A DNA stretch of 64,000 nucleotides, from NCBI GenBank assembly GCA_004565275.1, contig SDOX01000001.1, positions 1,002,947 through 1,066,946 of the forward strand, written 5' to 3'. A model generated the notes under the pieces. It was not told the origin of the DNA. It was given only the letters and a program-made list of their open reading frames with translations, and searched no databases. This document shows positions 10,901-24,500 of the stretch, piece after piece. The number at the start of each line of letters is the position of its first letter. The first letter of the stretch is position 1. Origin of the DNA: Nannochloropsis salina CCMP1776 (lineage: Eukaryota; Sar; Eustigmatophyceae; Eustigmatales; Monodopsidaceae). A program made the position numbers and the translations under genes.

Positions 10901-11925
10901 TCAGTTTTGTCCTTACTTGCTGTCATTCTACGATGCATTCGCAGACTTTAAATCCTCACGTGTGTGTTTAGTGTACGAATTTATGTGAGTAATGAGACGT
11001 GGTAGGACGAAGGATAAAGTGAACTAAAGGCATCTTCCCTTATTGAGGGGTGTCGATGGGTTTCTCGCCGCTTTGACACTTCGTTAAGACGCGTGGTGAC
11101 TAATTTTCGATTCCTATCTTCATTCTATGTCTTTTAACTAGGGACGGAGGCTCGCTAGAAGACTTGGTGCGGGCGGGCGGCTTCCGTGACGAAGATTTTC
11201 TCGCCGATGTCGCCTACAATGTCTTGCGGGGCTTGCACTACCTTCATGAGCGGCATATGATTCACCGGGATGTGAAGCCTGGAAATTTGCTGATATCCTC
11301 GGATGGCTTTGTCAAGATAGGCGATTTTGGCCTGGCCGTGTCTCTAGACGTCGCGCAGGATCAAGTGCAAGGGACTCAGCGGTATATCGCCCCAGAGAGG
11401 CTTGAGAATGAAACAGACCAGCTTAGCCCCAAAGCGGATATCTGGAGTTTTGGCCTCTCCCTGTGGGCATTGGCTGAAGGAAAGTTTCCATACGAGGAGG
11501 CGGTGGGCGATGAATTCGACCTGCGGATGGCAATCGTGAACCAAGAGCTGGAGATATCTGAGCATGATTTCTCGCCTAATTTCCGTGAATTTGTGTCTTT
11601 GTGTTTGAAAAAAAATCCTGATGAACGATGGAGCGCGGAGGAACTGCTCGATCACCCTTTTATTACTACCAAGGCAAGCGTACATCTGAAAGAGGCGGAG
11701 CTTTTGCAAATATGTGAGGCGATGAAGACCTATCTGGTAGAAAACCACAATCATGCTGTCTTTTCGCACCAAATGATTCGCCGGCTAGCGGAGGAGTTGA
11801 GACTGGACGAGGCTTTCGTGGAGCACACAGTTAGGGAGCAGCTTGCGGGTATCCCCTACGCTATGGAGACACCGAGGGTACCGAATAAGTTGTGGGCGAA
11901 TTTCAGAAAGGGGTGGTTCCGGTAA
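7990..11925 (+). CDS. MAP kinase kinase-like protein kinase, divergent paralogue
   Basis: Three exons in phase: 7990-10080, 10185-10984, 11142-11925, giving 1,224 residues. A long Ser/Glu-rich front (1-680) precedes the kinase. The Gly-loop ELGAGNGGAVFK ends exon 1, then VALKK (K710), helix-C E726, an insert of about 200 residues (735-935), CPYLLSFYDAF, IHRDVKPGN (HRD 1005-1007) and DFG 1025-1027. The first intron falls right after the loop's FK and the insert sits where it does in the neighbour, so the two are paralogues. The C-terminus repeats the shared helical motif as MIRRLAEELRLDEAFVEHTV. The activation loop (SLDVAQDQVQGTQRYIAPER) has only one Ser and one Thr and lacks the MAP2K S/T-x5-S/T pair, so regulation probably differs. 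A second in-frame ATG at 8023 is an alternative start. Confidence 0.88.
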
Positions 11926-12418
11926 ACAGGATTTCCTCATGCAATCGATATAAATTCTCTAAGAAAACAAAAATGTAACTCTGGATTGCCATGGAGGGAA
12001 AGGCCTGCGGTCTTAGTCAAGGGCTCTTATGGAGCATCAAGTCTATCAGGCTTTTAAAACCTATCACGTTAAGCCGCCCAAAGCTAATTCTTTACCTGTC
12101 AGCAATATTTGATGGGTTGACGGTCGAAAGGCCATCCACTTTTCCCCATCTTTTTTGCATTCCACGCCTCTTCCTTCTCCATCGTACTTAAAACTTGCAA
12201 ACACACCCATGAATATGAAATGTACAGTGTATTATCATCACAGGCCATGATTGACTCCTCTCTCTGAATTTAAGCGCCCTATCTAGTCTTTGACATGCCA
12301 AAGATCGTTGTTCTATGGGTGAACCCAGCCCTTTTCCCCCTCGAAGAGATCCTATACGTCAAAACGTTTGACAACGTTGCCTTCGTGTGCCCTCATCGAC
12401 TCCATCTGTCCTACATTC
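11926..12418. other. Convergent intergenic region
   Basis: About 0.5 kb between the stops of the plus-strand kinase and the minus-strand gene below. It contains two 3' ends; no other feature is seen. Confidence 0.5.
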
Positions 12419-14690
12419 TTAATCTTTGTACAGCTTTTTATACAGCTTGGGATAGCTATATCGCATGACATCAGCGTCGTGGATTGGGTGGAGGACCTAC
12501 AAGGGGAAAAGCGAAAAGGAAACGAGAGAAAGAGCAAAGAGGCCGCGAGATCAACGTGAAGAAGGCATCTGAGATAAGTTTCGGTGAAAAGAGGTGCAGA
12601 GAGTGGAGATGAGTGATAGGAGGAGACACTACCTTGGAGTTGTCAATGCGGGTAAGTACGCAGTGAGCAGCCGCACGGCCCTTGTTGTTTGTGCAAAGCT
12701 GGATGGCAGCGCGCTTCATGAAAATGGCCCCTTCCCCAAACTTGATGTGTACCTATTCGGGTCACGACTTAGCTCAAAGAAGAGTGACAATTTTCTGGCA
12801 CCAAACGGCGGGTGAAGGTACTTACCGAAACAACCAGGCTTTTGTCCGAATCAGATAAGATCTCTGGCAGAACGCCCACCACAAATTGCATGATTTTCGC
12901 CTGTTTAATATTTATGTCACACCAGTCTTCGGCAGTCAGTCTTTTCACTTCCCTATTCGCATTCTAGCAATACCAACGTACCGTGCTGTCCATACTCCCG
13001 TTCAGGCCCGAAAGTTCGATCACGGGGGGATCCAAATATTTCAGCGGAGTTGGAAACGACAGAGATCTATAGACTGCTTCCAGGTCTGTGGGCTCGACAA
13101 GAGGCAAAGCGTCCGGAGCAACTGAAGGTACAAAAAAAAAGGGGAGGAAAAGCGTGTCGGAAATGAATGGGACCAATGACAGAATGAGGGTGCAAGCATG
13201 GTTTACAAAAGAAAATAAAAGGAGTACACACTTCGATCAAAATTGCATATTGAATTATCAGAATAATTTTTTGGAAGCTTACCCTTGCCGACTGAACTTG
13301 TCTTGACAGGGGCTACTCCTTTGCTCTCCTCCAAAAAACGGCGGATGCGAGAGTGATATGCATCTAGGGAAAATATGATATGAATAATAGAGCATGAGAA
13401 CATGGAAATTAGTACAGGACCGATCAAGTCATAAACCGTTCGATAAAGTCAATCACCCTCTTGCCCTTGCTTTACCCTGAGAGACCCACCTTGATAAGAG
13501 CAGGCGTGCGCATGCATCGCTTTCCAAGAGGCAAAACCCTGCACGTTACCCTTACACGCCTGACGAGGAATTAAGAGGCACGAGGGAGATTTTCGCGACG
13601 TCATTTGTGCGGAACAATTAAAACATAGCCGCCGGAAGGAGAATGACGAGGTGATATTCTAGCTACTGAGGAAATTGCGGAGGGGAAATGCGGGAGAGAC
13701 ATGCACCTTGACGAGTGCGGCGATCTCTTGAGAGTCCTCTTCGTCCAGGATCCCACGGCTTTTGAGCCTGTCAAGACCAGTGAGGGATAGAGGGCAGGCG
13801 ACCTGGGAGGAGGAGAGGAAAGAAGAGCCGGTACGCCACTGCCTCCGTGAGTTAACAGTACTTTGCATGATTGGTGGCCTTCATATTTAGTAGACAAAAG
13901 AGCTTACGTTGAGCTTGACGATGACATCGAGTTTGTCCGCAAAATTGTGAAGCAGGTCGCCGTCTTGCAAGTCATATTTTCCATTGATGTTCAGAAACAA
14001 GAGATCTCTGATAATAATGGGAGCGACGGTTACACACGGGCAAGTGCTGGACTTATCAAAACAAATTCTTATACTGTGCCCGTATGCCCCCTTCTTACGT
14101 GTGTATTTGACTCGCGACCTGTGACAGCGTGCGGTCTTCGTCATCTTGCGAGGAAGAACAGATGAGGGAATCCTCCGAGGAGTCATCACTCTGAGAGCAG
14201 GGCTATTTAGGGAATAAAATCCGGAGCTGTTGAGCTAGCCTTCCCCCTCAAGAGATGATAGCAATGGACTCTCTCGAAACCCAAAAATCGTACCCCTACG
14301 CAAAATTCATGATTAAAGTGCACATTAGAGGTCGATCATCGACATGAGAAGCACATTTTCCCTATTCTTATCTGCATGTTAAATCCTTACGTAGAGTCCC
14401 CTCATGAAGTCCTTTCGACGGGCAGGTTGCTTTATCCGTGATGCCCTGCAAGAGGGAATGAACACCTTTTTTCCTCTCCCATCTGTAGAAGGAGTTCCTG
14501 TGGAGCAGTCAGGCCCGATATCAGCCGCTGCATTTCGTTGCTGATTGTATTTTCCTTGAGCATGTCTTGACCCGGTGGAGGGAGCTTTGAATGTGGCTTT
14601 ATCAGACGTTTTCTGCTTCTGTTGCCCTCTACGCTTGCCCCGCGACGATGCTGGTACCCAGCCATCATTGTTGTGCACCTTCTTTTCCAT
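12419..14690 (-). CDS. Unrecognised ten-exon gene (380 residues)
   Basis: Ten exons join with consistent phases: 14690-14391, 14202-14099, 14007-13908, 13802-13707, 13538-13490, 13363-13283, 13121-12982, 12900-12826, 12752-12633, 12496-12419. They total 1,143 nt. Every junction is GT-AG and the last exon ends KLYKKLYKD-stop, so the model is well supported although I know no family for it. The front (1-100) is basic, with GWVPASSRGKRRGQQKQK, followed by a Ser/Asp/Glu-rich stretch. From about residue 135 it looks globular: LLFLNINGKYDLQDGDLL, KLDVIVKLN, FASWKAMHAHA, LDPPVIELSGLNGS, IMQFVVGVLPEILSDSDKS, MKRAAIQLCTNNKGRAAAHC, then VLHPIHDADVMRYSYP. There is no signal peptide or membrane segment. 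The basic tail would suit a nucleic-acid or chromatin protein, but that is a guess. Confidence 0.75.
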
Positions 14691-14744
14691 TACTGGACAT
14701 ATCGTGACGGAGTACAGAAGGAAAGAAAGACTCGGGTAAGATCC

Positions 14745-15263
14745 TTATGCTTCTTCAGCATAGGGCGCCTTCAATAGCGCATCGGTACATTCACACGATT
14801 GGAGGGGCAGAGAAGATTGATCGCGAAGGCTTGTGATGCCAATGATCTTGTCCTCGAAAGCCATTTTAAAAACAGTGGACGAACGCGTGCAGAAAACTTG
14901 GGTGGTATGGTCCGTAGGACTGGAGGATACTTTACAGCTCAAGAGGGGCTGAAAACCAAATTTTGGGAGAAGCCCTGAAAAAACCATGCCGACTTTCCTC
15001 CAATCCTGCCATTAACGGAGATACTGACGAACACGAGCACGTAGCGGGTCTCCGTCTGTGATAGGTGTGGTAGGGTGGTGGAGTGGTTTTCTGGCCGGCA
15101 TCGCCGGCAGCGACAGGCGAGGCAGAGAGGACCTCCTCCCTCGTGGCGCTAGGGTGCTCGAGCGCATAAGAAAGAACCTTTCACGGACACCTTTCAGTGT
15201 GGGGCGAGATTTCGGCTCTGATACAAGCCCCCTTGAACCCTTGATATGGATGGCATTTTCCAC
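14745..15263 (-). CDS. Possible small two-exon gene, unrecognised
   Basis: A minus-strand reading frame from 15263 (MENAIHIKGSRGLVSEPK...) can be joined in phase from 15041 to 14974 (acceptor after a T-rich tract), giving about 150 residues ending APYAEEA. The donor (GTGCTC) is weak and nothing resembles a known domain. The first part is basic and Ser/Pro-rich, the second a possible small fold (LLPKFGFQPLLSCKV, FKMAFEDKIIGITSL). It lies 54 bp upstream of the ten-exon gene's start. It may be a 5' extension of that gene or noise. Confidence 0.3.
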
Positions 15264-15528
15264 TTGTGGGCTCCCTGACTACTTGGAGCCAGGCTGTAAG
15301 TGCAGCATTTCGACAAGAGCAAAGCAGGGAAAAGAGAAGCTACCAAGCAATTTTTAGTGCCTGAGCGTGATGAACCAAGTATTCTTGTCTATCAAATGGA
15401 AAGAAAAACTTTGGATTATTCCAAATTTAACAATGCAGAGGAAAGATTCTTTCGGCATCCAGGTGACGCGTACCTATCATCTCCTTGATACTTTTTCTCG
15501 CGACAGGCACATCAATACCACGCGGACT

Positions 15529-18500
15529 ATGCCCCCAGGTGGGGAGAACCTAGCTGGGGCCGCGGTCGATGAAGGTGGCGGCAGTGCTGAGACAGGGGGA
15601 GGTCAAGGAGGAAATGAAACTGCATTCTTCGGGCGTGACCCTAGCGTCAACGTAGGAGATGGCGAAATGTTACCATGCGAGCAACAAGACAAAAGGTACC
15701 TTATGCTTGTATTATAATCCGGACGTAAGAATTGATTGCAGGGGTAAAATGATGTGAGGTACTGACGACTCTTTTACATCTGACCAATCTTCTCGTGGAC
15801 GTTAATCTCGCACGCCGTCGCTTAGGGAGGGTGGGGCGTGCCAGGACGAGAAGGACCAGAAGGTTGAAACACATATCTCGTATGTTTTATCCCCTCCGGT
15901 GCATCATGCGTTCGTGGATTGGCTTGCCAACTCGCCTGAGAGGTAAATGAGATGGCTGGAAAAAGCCTTGAGGGGAAAGCAAGGGACGGCGTCTTCGGTT
16001 CGCGCCGCTCGCTCCTTTCACTTCTCTCTAGAGACGTCCCAGATAGGCTCTTTTTCTCTTCAATTTGATCCTGTTGACATTGTTTTTTCATCTATTCTTC
16101 CATGTTGTTTCTATGCCTGACCACAGTCATTACCGTTGCGATGTTGAAGGCCAGCACCGGGCGTTGAAGCTCGTGGAAGGGATGGTGAAGAGGCACATGG
16201 GCCTGGGCTATTCCCGACGTCTGGGCATGGAGGTGAGCTCGACAAAGACGAATGCTTGCGGCCATATCGATGACGAGGAAATGGGGTGGTGGGTTGACAT
16301 GTTTTTTCACAGTTGTGTGCATGAAATGGCTCAGGAACGTCCTGGGCATTGCTCGGTGAAGATAAGGTGTCGCAGCGGTTGAAGCGGACCCGTTGATGTT
16401 ATACCTGGCTCTTGTTTCCGTGATTCCAGAACGTTCAACGTGCGGTCCGAACGGTTGGGAGCGTCTTCTGGATCTCTCTTGCCAGTCCTGGCCCTGACGC
16501 CATGCCTCATTCCTCCGAATACTCGGTTTCCTTTCTTCCCCTCCTCCTTCTTTTGACCCTAGATGATGCAGCTCAGCATGAAAGAGTACCGTGGTGATAT
16601 GATGATCGGCTTGGCCGGTCGCATTCGGAAGCTATCCACAGATACGGGAGACTTCCGGGCCTTCCTACGGTCCGTCCTAAATCCCTTTTGCTGGCCTCCC
16701 TCTCGTTTCCCCCCTTAGGGCGTCCTCTCACCTCCCACCCTCTCTCCTTCTCCTTGCTTGGTGCAGCTTCCTCGAACTGGACGACGTCTTCTCTGACCAG
16801 GCAGAGGACGGCGAGACTCGTCCCCGTCGCCGACGGAACCTGGAAAGCCCATCTCCTTCTCTCCCTCCATTTTCTCCCCCCTCCTCCTCGTCACCTACCC
16901 TTGATGGAGCCCAGGGGGAGTATCCAATCCGCAGTGCCCTTACTCCGACCGGTCGGACGAAAGAGGGTGGGAAAGTTGGAGGGGCTCAGGGAAGGACATC
17001 CCTGGGGAAGCAGGGAACGGGAGAGAAGAAGCAGAAGGAGTGGGAGAAAGGGGCAGGGGCCAGGGACTTCTCGGCGGCAGAGAGGGAAGTTGCAGAGCAA
17101 ATGGCATCGCCAAGCAGGGGAGAAGACCCCATCAGGGCTGAGTACGGCAAGGCATTAAAAGTCGGTGAAAAAGACATGGACAAGAAGAGGAAGGAGATGG
17201 AGCAAAGGGAGGTAAGTAGGCCATTCGTAACACAGGCTTGAGGAGACGCTACGGTTGAAATGAAGAGCACACTTGGTCATTTGCCATCGATCAACGCTCC
17301 TCCATTTCTTACTCCCTGGCTCGTCCGTTTCGCCTTTCCACTCTTTCACATGGGTTTAAATCCTACGTTGACAGATATCAGCCGCGAAACTACTACTGAC
17401 GGTCATGACGGCCGATTTGGTTGCAGAATTCACCGAATGGTATTGCGGGGGAGGAGGGAGAGGAAAATGCCAAAAGAAGAAGGGCCGAACGATTTCAGGA
17501 GAGAGAAGAAAGCGCGCGCTTCTGTCTCATATCTAGCGGTGAACTTTTTCCATTCCCTTGCAGGCTGGTACGGGAGCGGCCCATGCTTACACCTGTGACG
17601 ATTCGCAGCTATATTCGGCAACCGGGTGTGATCATAAGGAAACTTGCGGCGGTCTTTGGGGACCAAAAGTACGGAAGAGGGAGAAAGGCGTAGGGGGAGA
17701 GAGTTATAAGGAGACTAGGACTTGGGGCTCGGGCAGTTTGCTGGCTGTTTGCTCCGAATGAAGACAGGGCTGGGCTGTGAAGTTGGTCGTTGGAAGAATG
17801 GCAGAAAAGCTGGGAAATGCTTAAGTGTGACCTCTATTCCCCTCCCCCTTCCACAGATATACACCGCGAGGGAAAGAGGAGTTCAGGGCCTACGTGTTCA
17901 GAAACCACAAGGCTCTGTACTATGCGGTGAGCGAGGAGGATTAGAAAAGGGAGGGGGTGAATAAGACAAGTGAAGGCACGGAAGGGAATGAGGCGGACGC
18001 AATGCCCGTTTCACCAGAGCATAACGTGATTCACTTTCCATACCTGGGCCTGTCATGCATACAGTCTAAAATGGGAACTTTCATGGATAAGGCAGCTTGG
18101 AAATATTTCGCTCTCTTTCTCGAGGTAAGGCTCCGTCAACAAGGACTACCCTCCTTCCTCGCCTGATCGCATTTCAAAGATTCACTTCATCATTTTCTAT
18201 GCCTTCTCGCTCTTTTCTACGCTCGCAGATACCCTTGGCCCAAAATTTGTGGGCTCAAAATGACTCAGTACTACGTTCAAGCCTCAAAGAGAAAGAGGAA
18301 AGGTAAAAAGTTGAGAAGGGAGAAATGCCTAGCAGATTTCCGGAAACGAAAGACGAATTACCACAGGTCACCTATAGGCTCATTGGCTCTCTCTCAACAG
18401 CAATTCAACGCCATCGGCTCCTGCGGATACGACAGAAGGCGATGTTGAAATGTCACACCAGAATCCGGGAGAGGAGGATCAAGGAGACGTAAGAGGGAGG

Positions 18501-21500
18501 AAAAGAGGAAAGAGTCCCTTGAATTTAAAAAGGCGCGCATTCGCTCATTCGTGTGGACAAGGGTGAAAGAGAATGGTGGAGGCGACTTACCACGTTGTAA
18601 TGCGACAAGGGCAACATGTTGCCTCCATCTCTCCTGACCTTCGTCACCCTCGACCTTTCCCCCTGCTTCGTCTCCCACCCCCCTCCCCACTCACGCGCAG
18701 GCGTCTGTCCTCCCCGCCGTAGCAGTGCTCCCAAATCAAGAGCTCGCTCTCCAAGCTACGGAGGCCAAGATAATCATGGGAGGGGAAAGAAGAAAGGATG
18801 AGAAGCAGCAAGAAGGTGTCGGTACAAATTTTCGAGAAGCAGCCGGGGTTAAAGGTACAGACAGAAAGGAAGCGAATGAGAGAGAAGAATACAGGAAAGA
18901 AAGAGAAGCAAGGAAGGTCCGCGAGGAAGGCAATGAGGAGGGGCTGGGAAAAGGAAGATGCAATGCTGTCGCTGATGGAACGCTTGACATGGTATGGGAA
19001 AAGGGGAACAAAGGAGGATTTCACATTGATTTGGACGAGGTAGAAGACGAGACCGAGGAAGAGGAAAATGACGGTAATGTGACAACTAATCATATTAGAG
19101 ACAGTTGCAGGGACTTCTTGGAACATGAGCGGTTGTCCCGAGAAATTCAGGGTACTGACAAGGACAAAGGACCCCATGAAGATATAAGTGCCACTGAAAG
19201 AGAAGAATATAATCCGTCAGCCTTTGAAATGATACGAAATAGTTCCCTCGGTGATAAGGATGGAGGTAATGGCAAAATAGCAGACGAGGGAAGGAGAGAA
19301 GAAGCTCGGTTGGATTCTGGAGGGGATGGAGGGGTCGGGGGCGGGGAGGTAAGGATAGAAGGAGATGTTTCTGCCTACAGATGGAACGTTGGAGCAAATA
19401 TCAGAGGAGGAGATATGGAGCTGGAATTGCCGACAGGAGCTGCCGCGGATGCGGGGTTGGAAAACTATTTGGACGACCCGGGAAGTGAGTGGGAAAGCAG
19501 TGATGGTAGGCAGAAGACGCGTGATCGACGCAGGGAAAGAGGATTCGATGTGGCACGTAGTAACAACTGTTATGGAGAGGGAAGTGATCAAGGGGGGGTT
19601 GTGAGGGGAACGGGAGGGAGCATGGACAGTTTTGCGGCGGAAAAAAAGCCTGAGAAGGAAGAGGGGAGATTGGAACCAGAAATGGCTGATGGTAAAGGAG
19701 AGAGAGTGGGTGGAGACGCTGTCATTGGAGGGGTCTTGTCGATCATGGTAAAGAAATATTTCAGGCTGTACCTACGACAGTCTGGCCTGGTCCGTTATAA
19801 ATGGTACCGGTACGTTCGAATATCATATGCGAGAGGGAGTGTCTTGTCAGGAAGGTTGTAGGTACGGGAAGATCACAGACGGGACTGGGGGAAGAGATGG
19901 GAGACCACCCAGTGTGTAGGACTGTCATATACCCAGATATGCTACAAATCATCACCTTACCTTATTTTTTCTGGGGCCCTCAGGTACACTCAGATGTGTG
20001 ATGGCTTGCTCACTGCCACAATGCGGTCGACACGAAGCGGGAATTCGTGGCAGCCAGAAAGTTTGCAAACGAAAGAAGAGGTAGGCTTAGAGAAAAGGAG
20101 GAGGGATGGCTCGAAAAGCATCGTTGGAGAGGGAAGGAGACAATTTTCACCTCTCGCCGGGGGCACACATTAACTTCATAAGACCTTGAATCCTTGCGTT
20201 CTGAAACCCCCTCTAATCTCTTTGCCCTCCCTCCTTTTCCTGGTCCCAACCAGCTTTTCCATTGGCTCAAGCATCACCTGCCGCAATTCATGGCGAAGAT
20301 CCCTCAGCAGGGTCCTCGTCGGGAGGCAGCTCGCCTACTCCTACTTTTTCTGGGAATTTCTTCGCCTTATGCGGCTCCACTGCTAGATGATGCGAGGATG
20401 GAAAAAGAATTGGGGACGCTTTCCAGCGTAGATTCCACAACCCCCGCGTCGGGAAAGCCATCCAGAGGGCCTTCGGGGGACTTGTTAACCAAAGCGACTG
20501 CTGAAGTCTCAGCCAACAATTTTCACTCGCAAAACCCGGGGGTTGCTAAGGCGTCTTCTTCTGTCCCGTTTCTCTCTCCTCCCTCACCATCCTTCGCTTC
20601 GGCGGATCCCCCTTTGCCTGGGCCCCCCCTCGCACCTCCCCTATCTACGACGCCTCCTTTAACCTTCGATTCAAGAGAGAGTGAAGCGGTGGGGGGCAAC
20701 TCAGTCATACCTCAATTTCTTCTCCTGCAGTTCGAGCACCATTTGTGGCATTTCTGTGGAATGCCTTCGATCAAAGCCAGGGATTTCGCCCGGGCCGTGG
20801 ATGAAGCAGTGGCCTGTTGGTACCAGCGAAGGCGGAACGTAAGGCGGGAAGAAGTGGAAGTGGTAGAAGGAGGGAGCGACCAGAGGTGGCCCCAAATCAG
20901 GGTCTGGGGCGCTTAAATGCTCCCAAAAATACTTAACGGACTCCTCTTTTTTTTCCTTGTGTATTTCTTAATAGTCCCAGCCTGGAAATACAAGTTTACC
21001 AGCCCTTTCTCTCAGGCAACTTTTCGAAAGCGTGCGAGAGCACTGGCAGGAGATTGCGCTGGGAGTGGTCACAATCAGGTGGGAGAGAGAGGAACGGAGG
21101 GCAAGCAATCTAACCGTCGACTTGGAATGGAATCTATGTCTCATACCAGAATTCGCTTTTATTTTTATCACATAATTCACAGGAGCAAGAAGGCTTGTGA
21201 CTCCTTCATGGAGTTTCTTGGCACCGGAACGTACGGAGAGGCAGGGAGGAAAGCAGCTTCGTCCTACTTGCAATGGAAGAACGCGTCCGCACGTCGAGAT
21301 AAAGTAAGTAGTGGTGGTGCAGCTTCTGTAGGAGATGCACTTGGAAGGGAAGAAGAACGGCCGAGGAAGTGGCGAGACTCTAGGCTATTGGCCCCAGTGG
21401 CTGTTGACCGGGGTTATCAGTTCCGTTCAATTCCAACAATAATTTCGAGAGAGGGTTTCGGTCGCTCTGCGGCTCCAGCCATTCTCTTGGCCGGGCTTGG

Positions 21501-24500
21501 GTGCATTCCAGCGCAGCTGACTCACGTGACTTATCCCATTCATCTCCTCTTACAGTCTGTATCCTATCTAGGGGAAGACTGGGAAGGACAAGGCTCACGC
21601 TTGACAGGCTCGACCAGGAAGCCCGATGCTGCCCCGTTTCCCCCTTCATCAGCTGCTGTTTTGCCCTCTACTTCGTCCGGGCATTCACTAGCACACGCTT
21701 CTCTTCTGTTGTCGGCATCTGTTCTTTCTCTGCCCTCCCTTTACGCCCCTCCAGCTGCTCTGTCTGCGTCGCATGTTCCAAGTCTCTCTCTTACTTCAAT
21801 TCGCCCTCCTGCTGAAACTTCCCTCCCCCCATTGGGCGGGCCTGCCTATGATTTGTTCTCACATAGAAGAACAGACCAAGATGGAGAGGCAGGGGGAAGG
21901 GCTGAATGGAATGGAAATTCGACAGAGGACGCAAGAATAAGTGTAGGAAGCAGGCAAGAAGAGGGCGGGAGAGGAAGTAGGGAGGAGAACGAAAGCGGAG
22001 CTGAGGGATGCAGAGAGCGTGATAGGCTGAGAAGATACGGGCAGGAGGAGCGGGGGAAAGGGGGAGGAGGTGGCGATGGAAAGTGTTTCGAGAACGTGAG
22101 GAGAGAAGAGGAACGGCCTCAATGGCTGAGTCAAGATGACGAGGCGGAAGTTCGTGAGGAAGCTCCAGGAGCAGCATTAAGCAGGGCGTCGCTATCGGAA
22201 GTGATACACTTCCACGAGGAAACGGAGCACAGATTCACCTCAGATTCTAATCCTAGACAAGGTGAAAACGTTGCCGGGGAGAAGAGGAAGACGGCAATGG
22301 AAATGACGCATGCGCTGGGTGAAGGCCAAGCCAAAGTGATGAGGATTGAGAACCTCGGGGAAAGCGAGGATACGCCTCAGTCTTGGTGTCCTCCCCGCCT
22401 CAATGAAGGAAATCAAATGGATGACGAAGAAGAGGAAGAAAATATAATGGAGGAGGAGGTGAAGGATAAAGGAAGAGGGCAAGGGTCAGCGAAGCCTGTA
22501 GCTGAGGAGACTTCCAGCGGTGTAACCTTAGGAGCATCGGAGAAAGGAATTGAAATTGAGCGCCAAGAAGGAGCAAACGACAGGCAGAGGGAGACGCAGG
22601 AAGAGAAGGAGGACGATGTAGCTGATGGCATTAAGATTGCATTTCCGCTCAAAATCGTGGATGAAGCGGTGGCAAAACGCTTCCTGACAGCAGCTAGCGG
22701 AGAATTCGGGGGGGAGACTGCTGCAAGACAGCTTCAGAAGGTGGACAGAGTACTAGGTAGGTGTGAATACATGCAGAGCATTGCACAGAAGGGAAGGAAA
22801 GCGAGGGATGCTAGGACTGGCTACTGACTACTTTCAATTTCTTCCATGCCCTGAGAATAGCCATGACTCGGCAAGAGCTGGGGAAAGCTTCGAGGGTGCT
22901 GGGGCGCAGACGTCTGAGGAACTTCATTCGTAAATACGACGGCTTGTTCAGGTGGGTGACGGGGAGGACGAGGGTGCTGGTGGGATCCAAGGAAGGACAG
23001 GAGAGGAGTTGCAAAGAGGTTAAATTTCATCATCTTTCAATCTGATGGGTGGTGCCTCGTGGCTTTCACGGTTCAGGGATATGGCTTCCGACCTGGATTC
23101 CGCCTTTTGGAAGCGAAGCGAGGAGTGCGCAGACCAGAGGGGGGAGCAGTACCAACCAAGAGGAGAGGCGCGCGAGACATCGATTGCCAATAATGATGAC
23201 GACGGATTGAAGGGGGGCGAACGGGAAAGAAATGCGAAAAAAGTGGCGGCAGGAGGAAAGACCGAGGTAGAAGGACCAGGGGAGTGGCTTTCTGCCTACC
23301 ATCTCTTCAGTTCTCACCTGTTGAGGGACGTGGGGGAAGCGAAAATGAAGGAGGGAATGACCAAGTTTTTCCCTGCGGCTTCAAGCGACGTTACGAAATC
23401 CGAAGATGACAATGCAAATTGCTTATCAAACCCAGGCTTCGATGCGAGGCGGTCGTTGCCAGCCTCCCCTTCCTTCCTCTTTCAGCGTGAGGGAAGCCTG
23501 GTCCGCGCATTGTTGAAGAGAGGAAGCGACGTCTTACCGGCCGTATTACTGCAGGGCCCGCCTAGCGAGGATGAGGAAGAGGAAGAGGAAGAGGAGGACG
23601 GGATGGAAGAGGATAGGGAGGATGAGGAATTGGACGAGTGCTGCAAAGAAGAATATGAAGAGGAAGAGGAGGAGGAAGACGAAGAGGAAGAGTCGCAGCT
23701 AGCGCGGGCTTTCTTGTGTGCCTCTCTCTCCCCTTCGGAAAGTCGATCACGATTCTCTCTTTCTTACGAATTAAATGAAATGGGGAAAGAAAGGAACGCC
23801 AGTAGGAACAGCGGATGTGCGGAGAAAGGGAAGGAAGCAATCAAAGCGTCGAGTCCAATCTTGACGCGAGATCTGGCCAGGGACTTGAGAGATTTTCTCA
23901 AGGGTGATGAACGGCAGCTAGCATTGCTAGAGGTGAGTGCTCAAAATTGAAGAATTGAGCGAAAGAGTTGCCTGTGTAATAACTATCTCTCGTCTATGCT
24001 CTTATTGACAGGAAGCCATGGAGGACCTTCGAACAAGAGTCCAGGAAAGCGGATCGTTTTCATCCTCCTGCGGTACGTTCTCCATCTCTTATTCTTCTTG
24101 TAATCTTCGTGATCTTGTGATTGCATACGTTGGCTTCCATCTCCTTTGCAATTTTTGTCGCTCCAGTCCTATTTGTCCCCGCCGTCCTCTCGCCCTCCCC
24201 TCATTCATTCGTCCTGGTCACGTTTCCAGAACTAGGCTCTTTCCTCCGTCGACACGCGCGATTAGTCGCAGCACGGCCCGCAAATGTGGAAGCAGCGTGG
24301 CAGAAACTCTTTGCTTTTGTGGGACTCGAGTCAATTCCTTTGCAGGGACGACGCACGTGAGTAGGAAGGTGGCGGCGGAGATAGGAGAAGAAAGGAAAGA
24401 GGAGACGTATGGTTTCTTCAACATTCGCATGGGTTTGGATTGGGTGGTCCTGCGCTTTTTTGTCGAGAAATGTTTGTTAGTCCAACTAATGGTTTCGCGG

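Noticed and set aside
18644-19177. 177-codon minus-strand frame opposite the giant gene
   Set aside because: It lies antisense to the long, phase-consistent 18701-19809 exon; its hydrophobic Phe/Leu/Ser content is what the complement of Glu/Lys/Arg codons gives.
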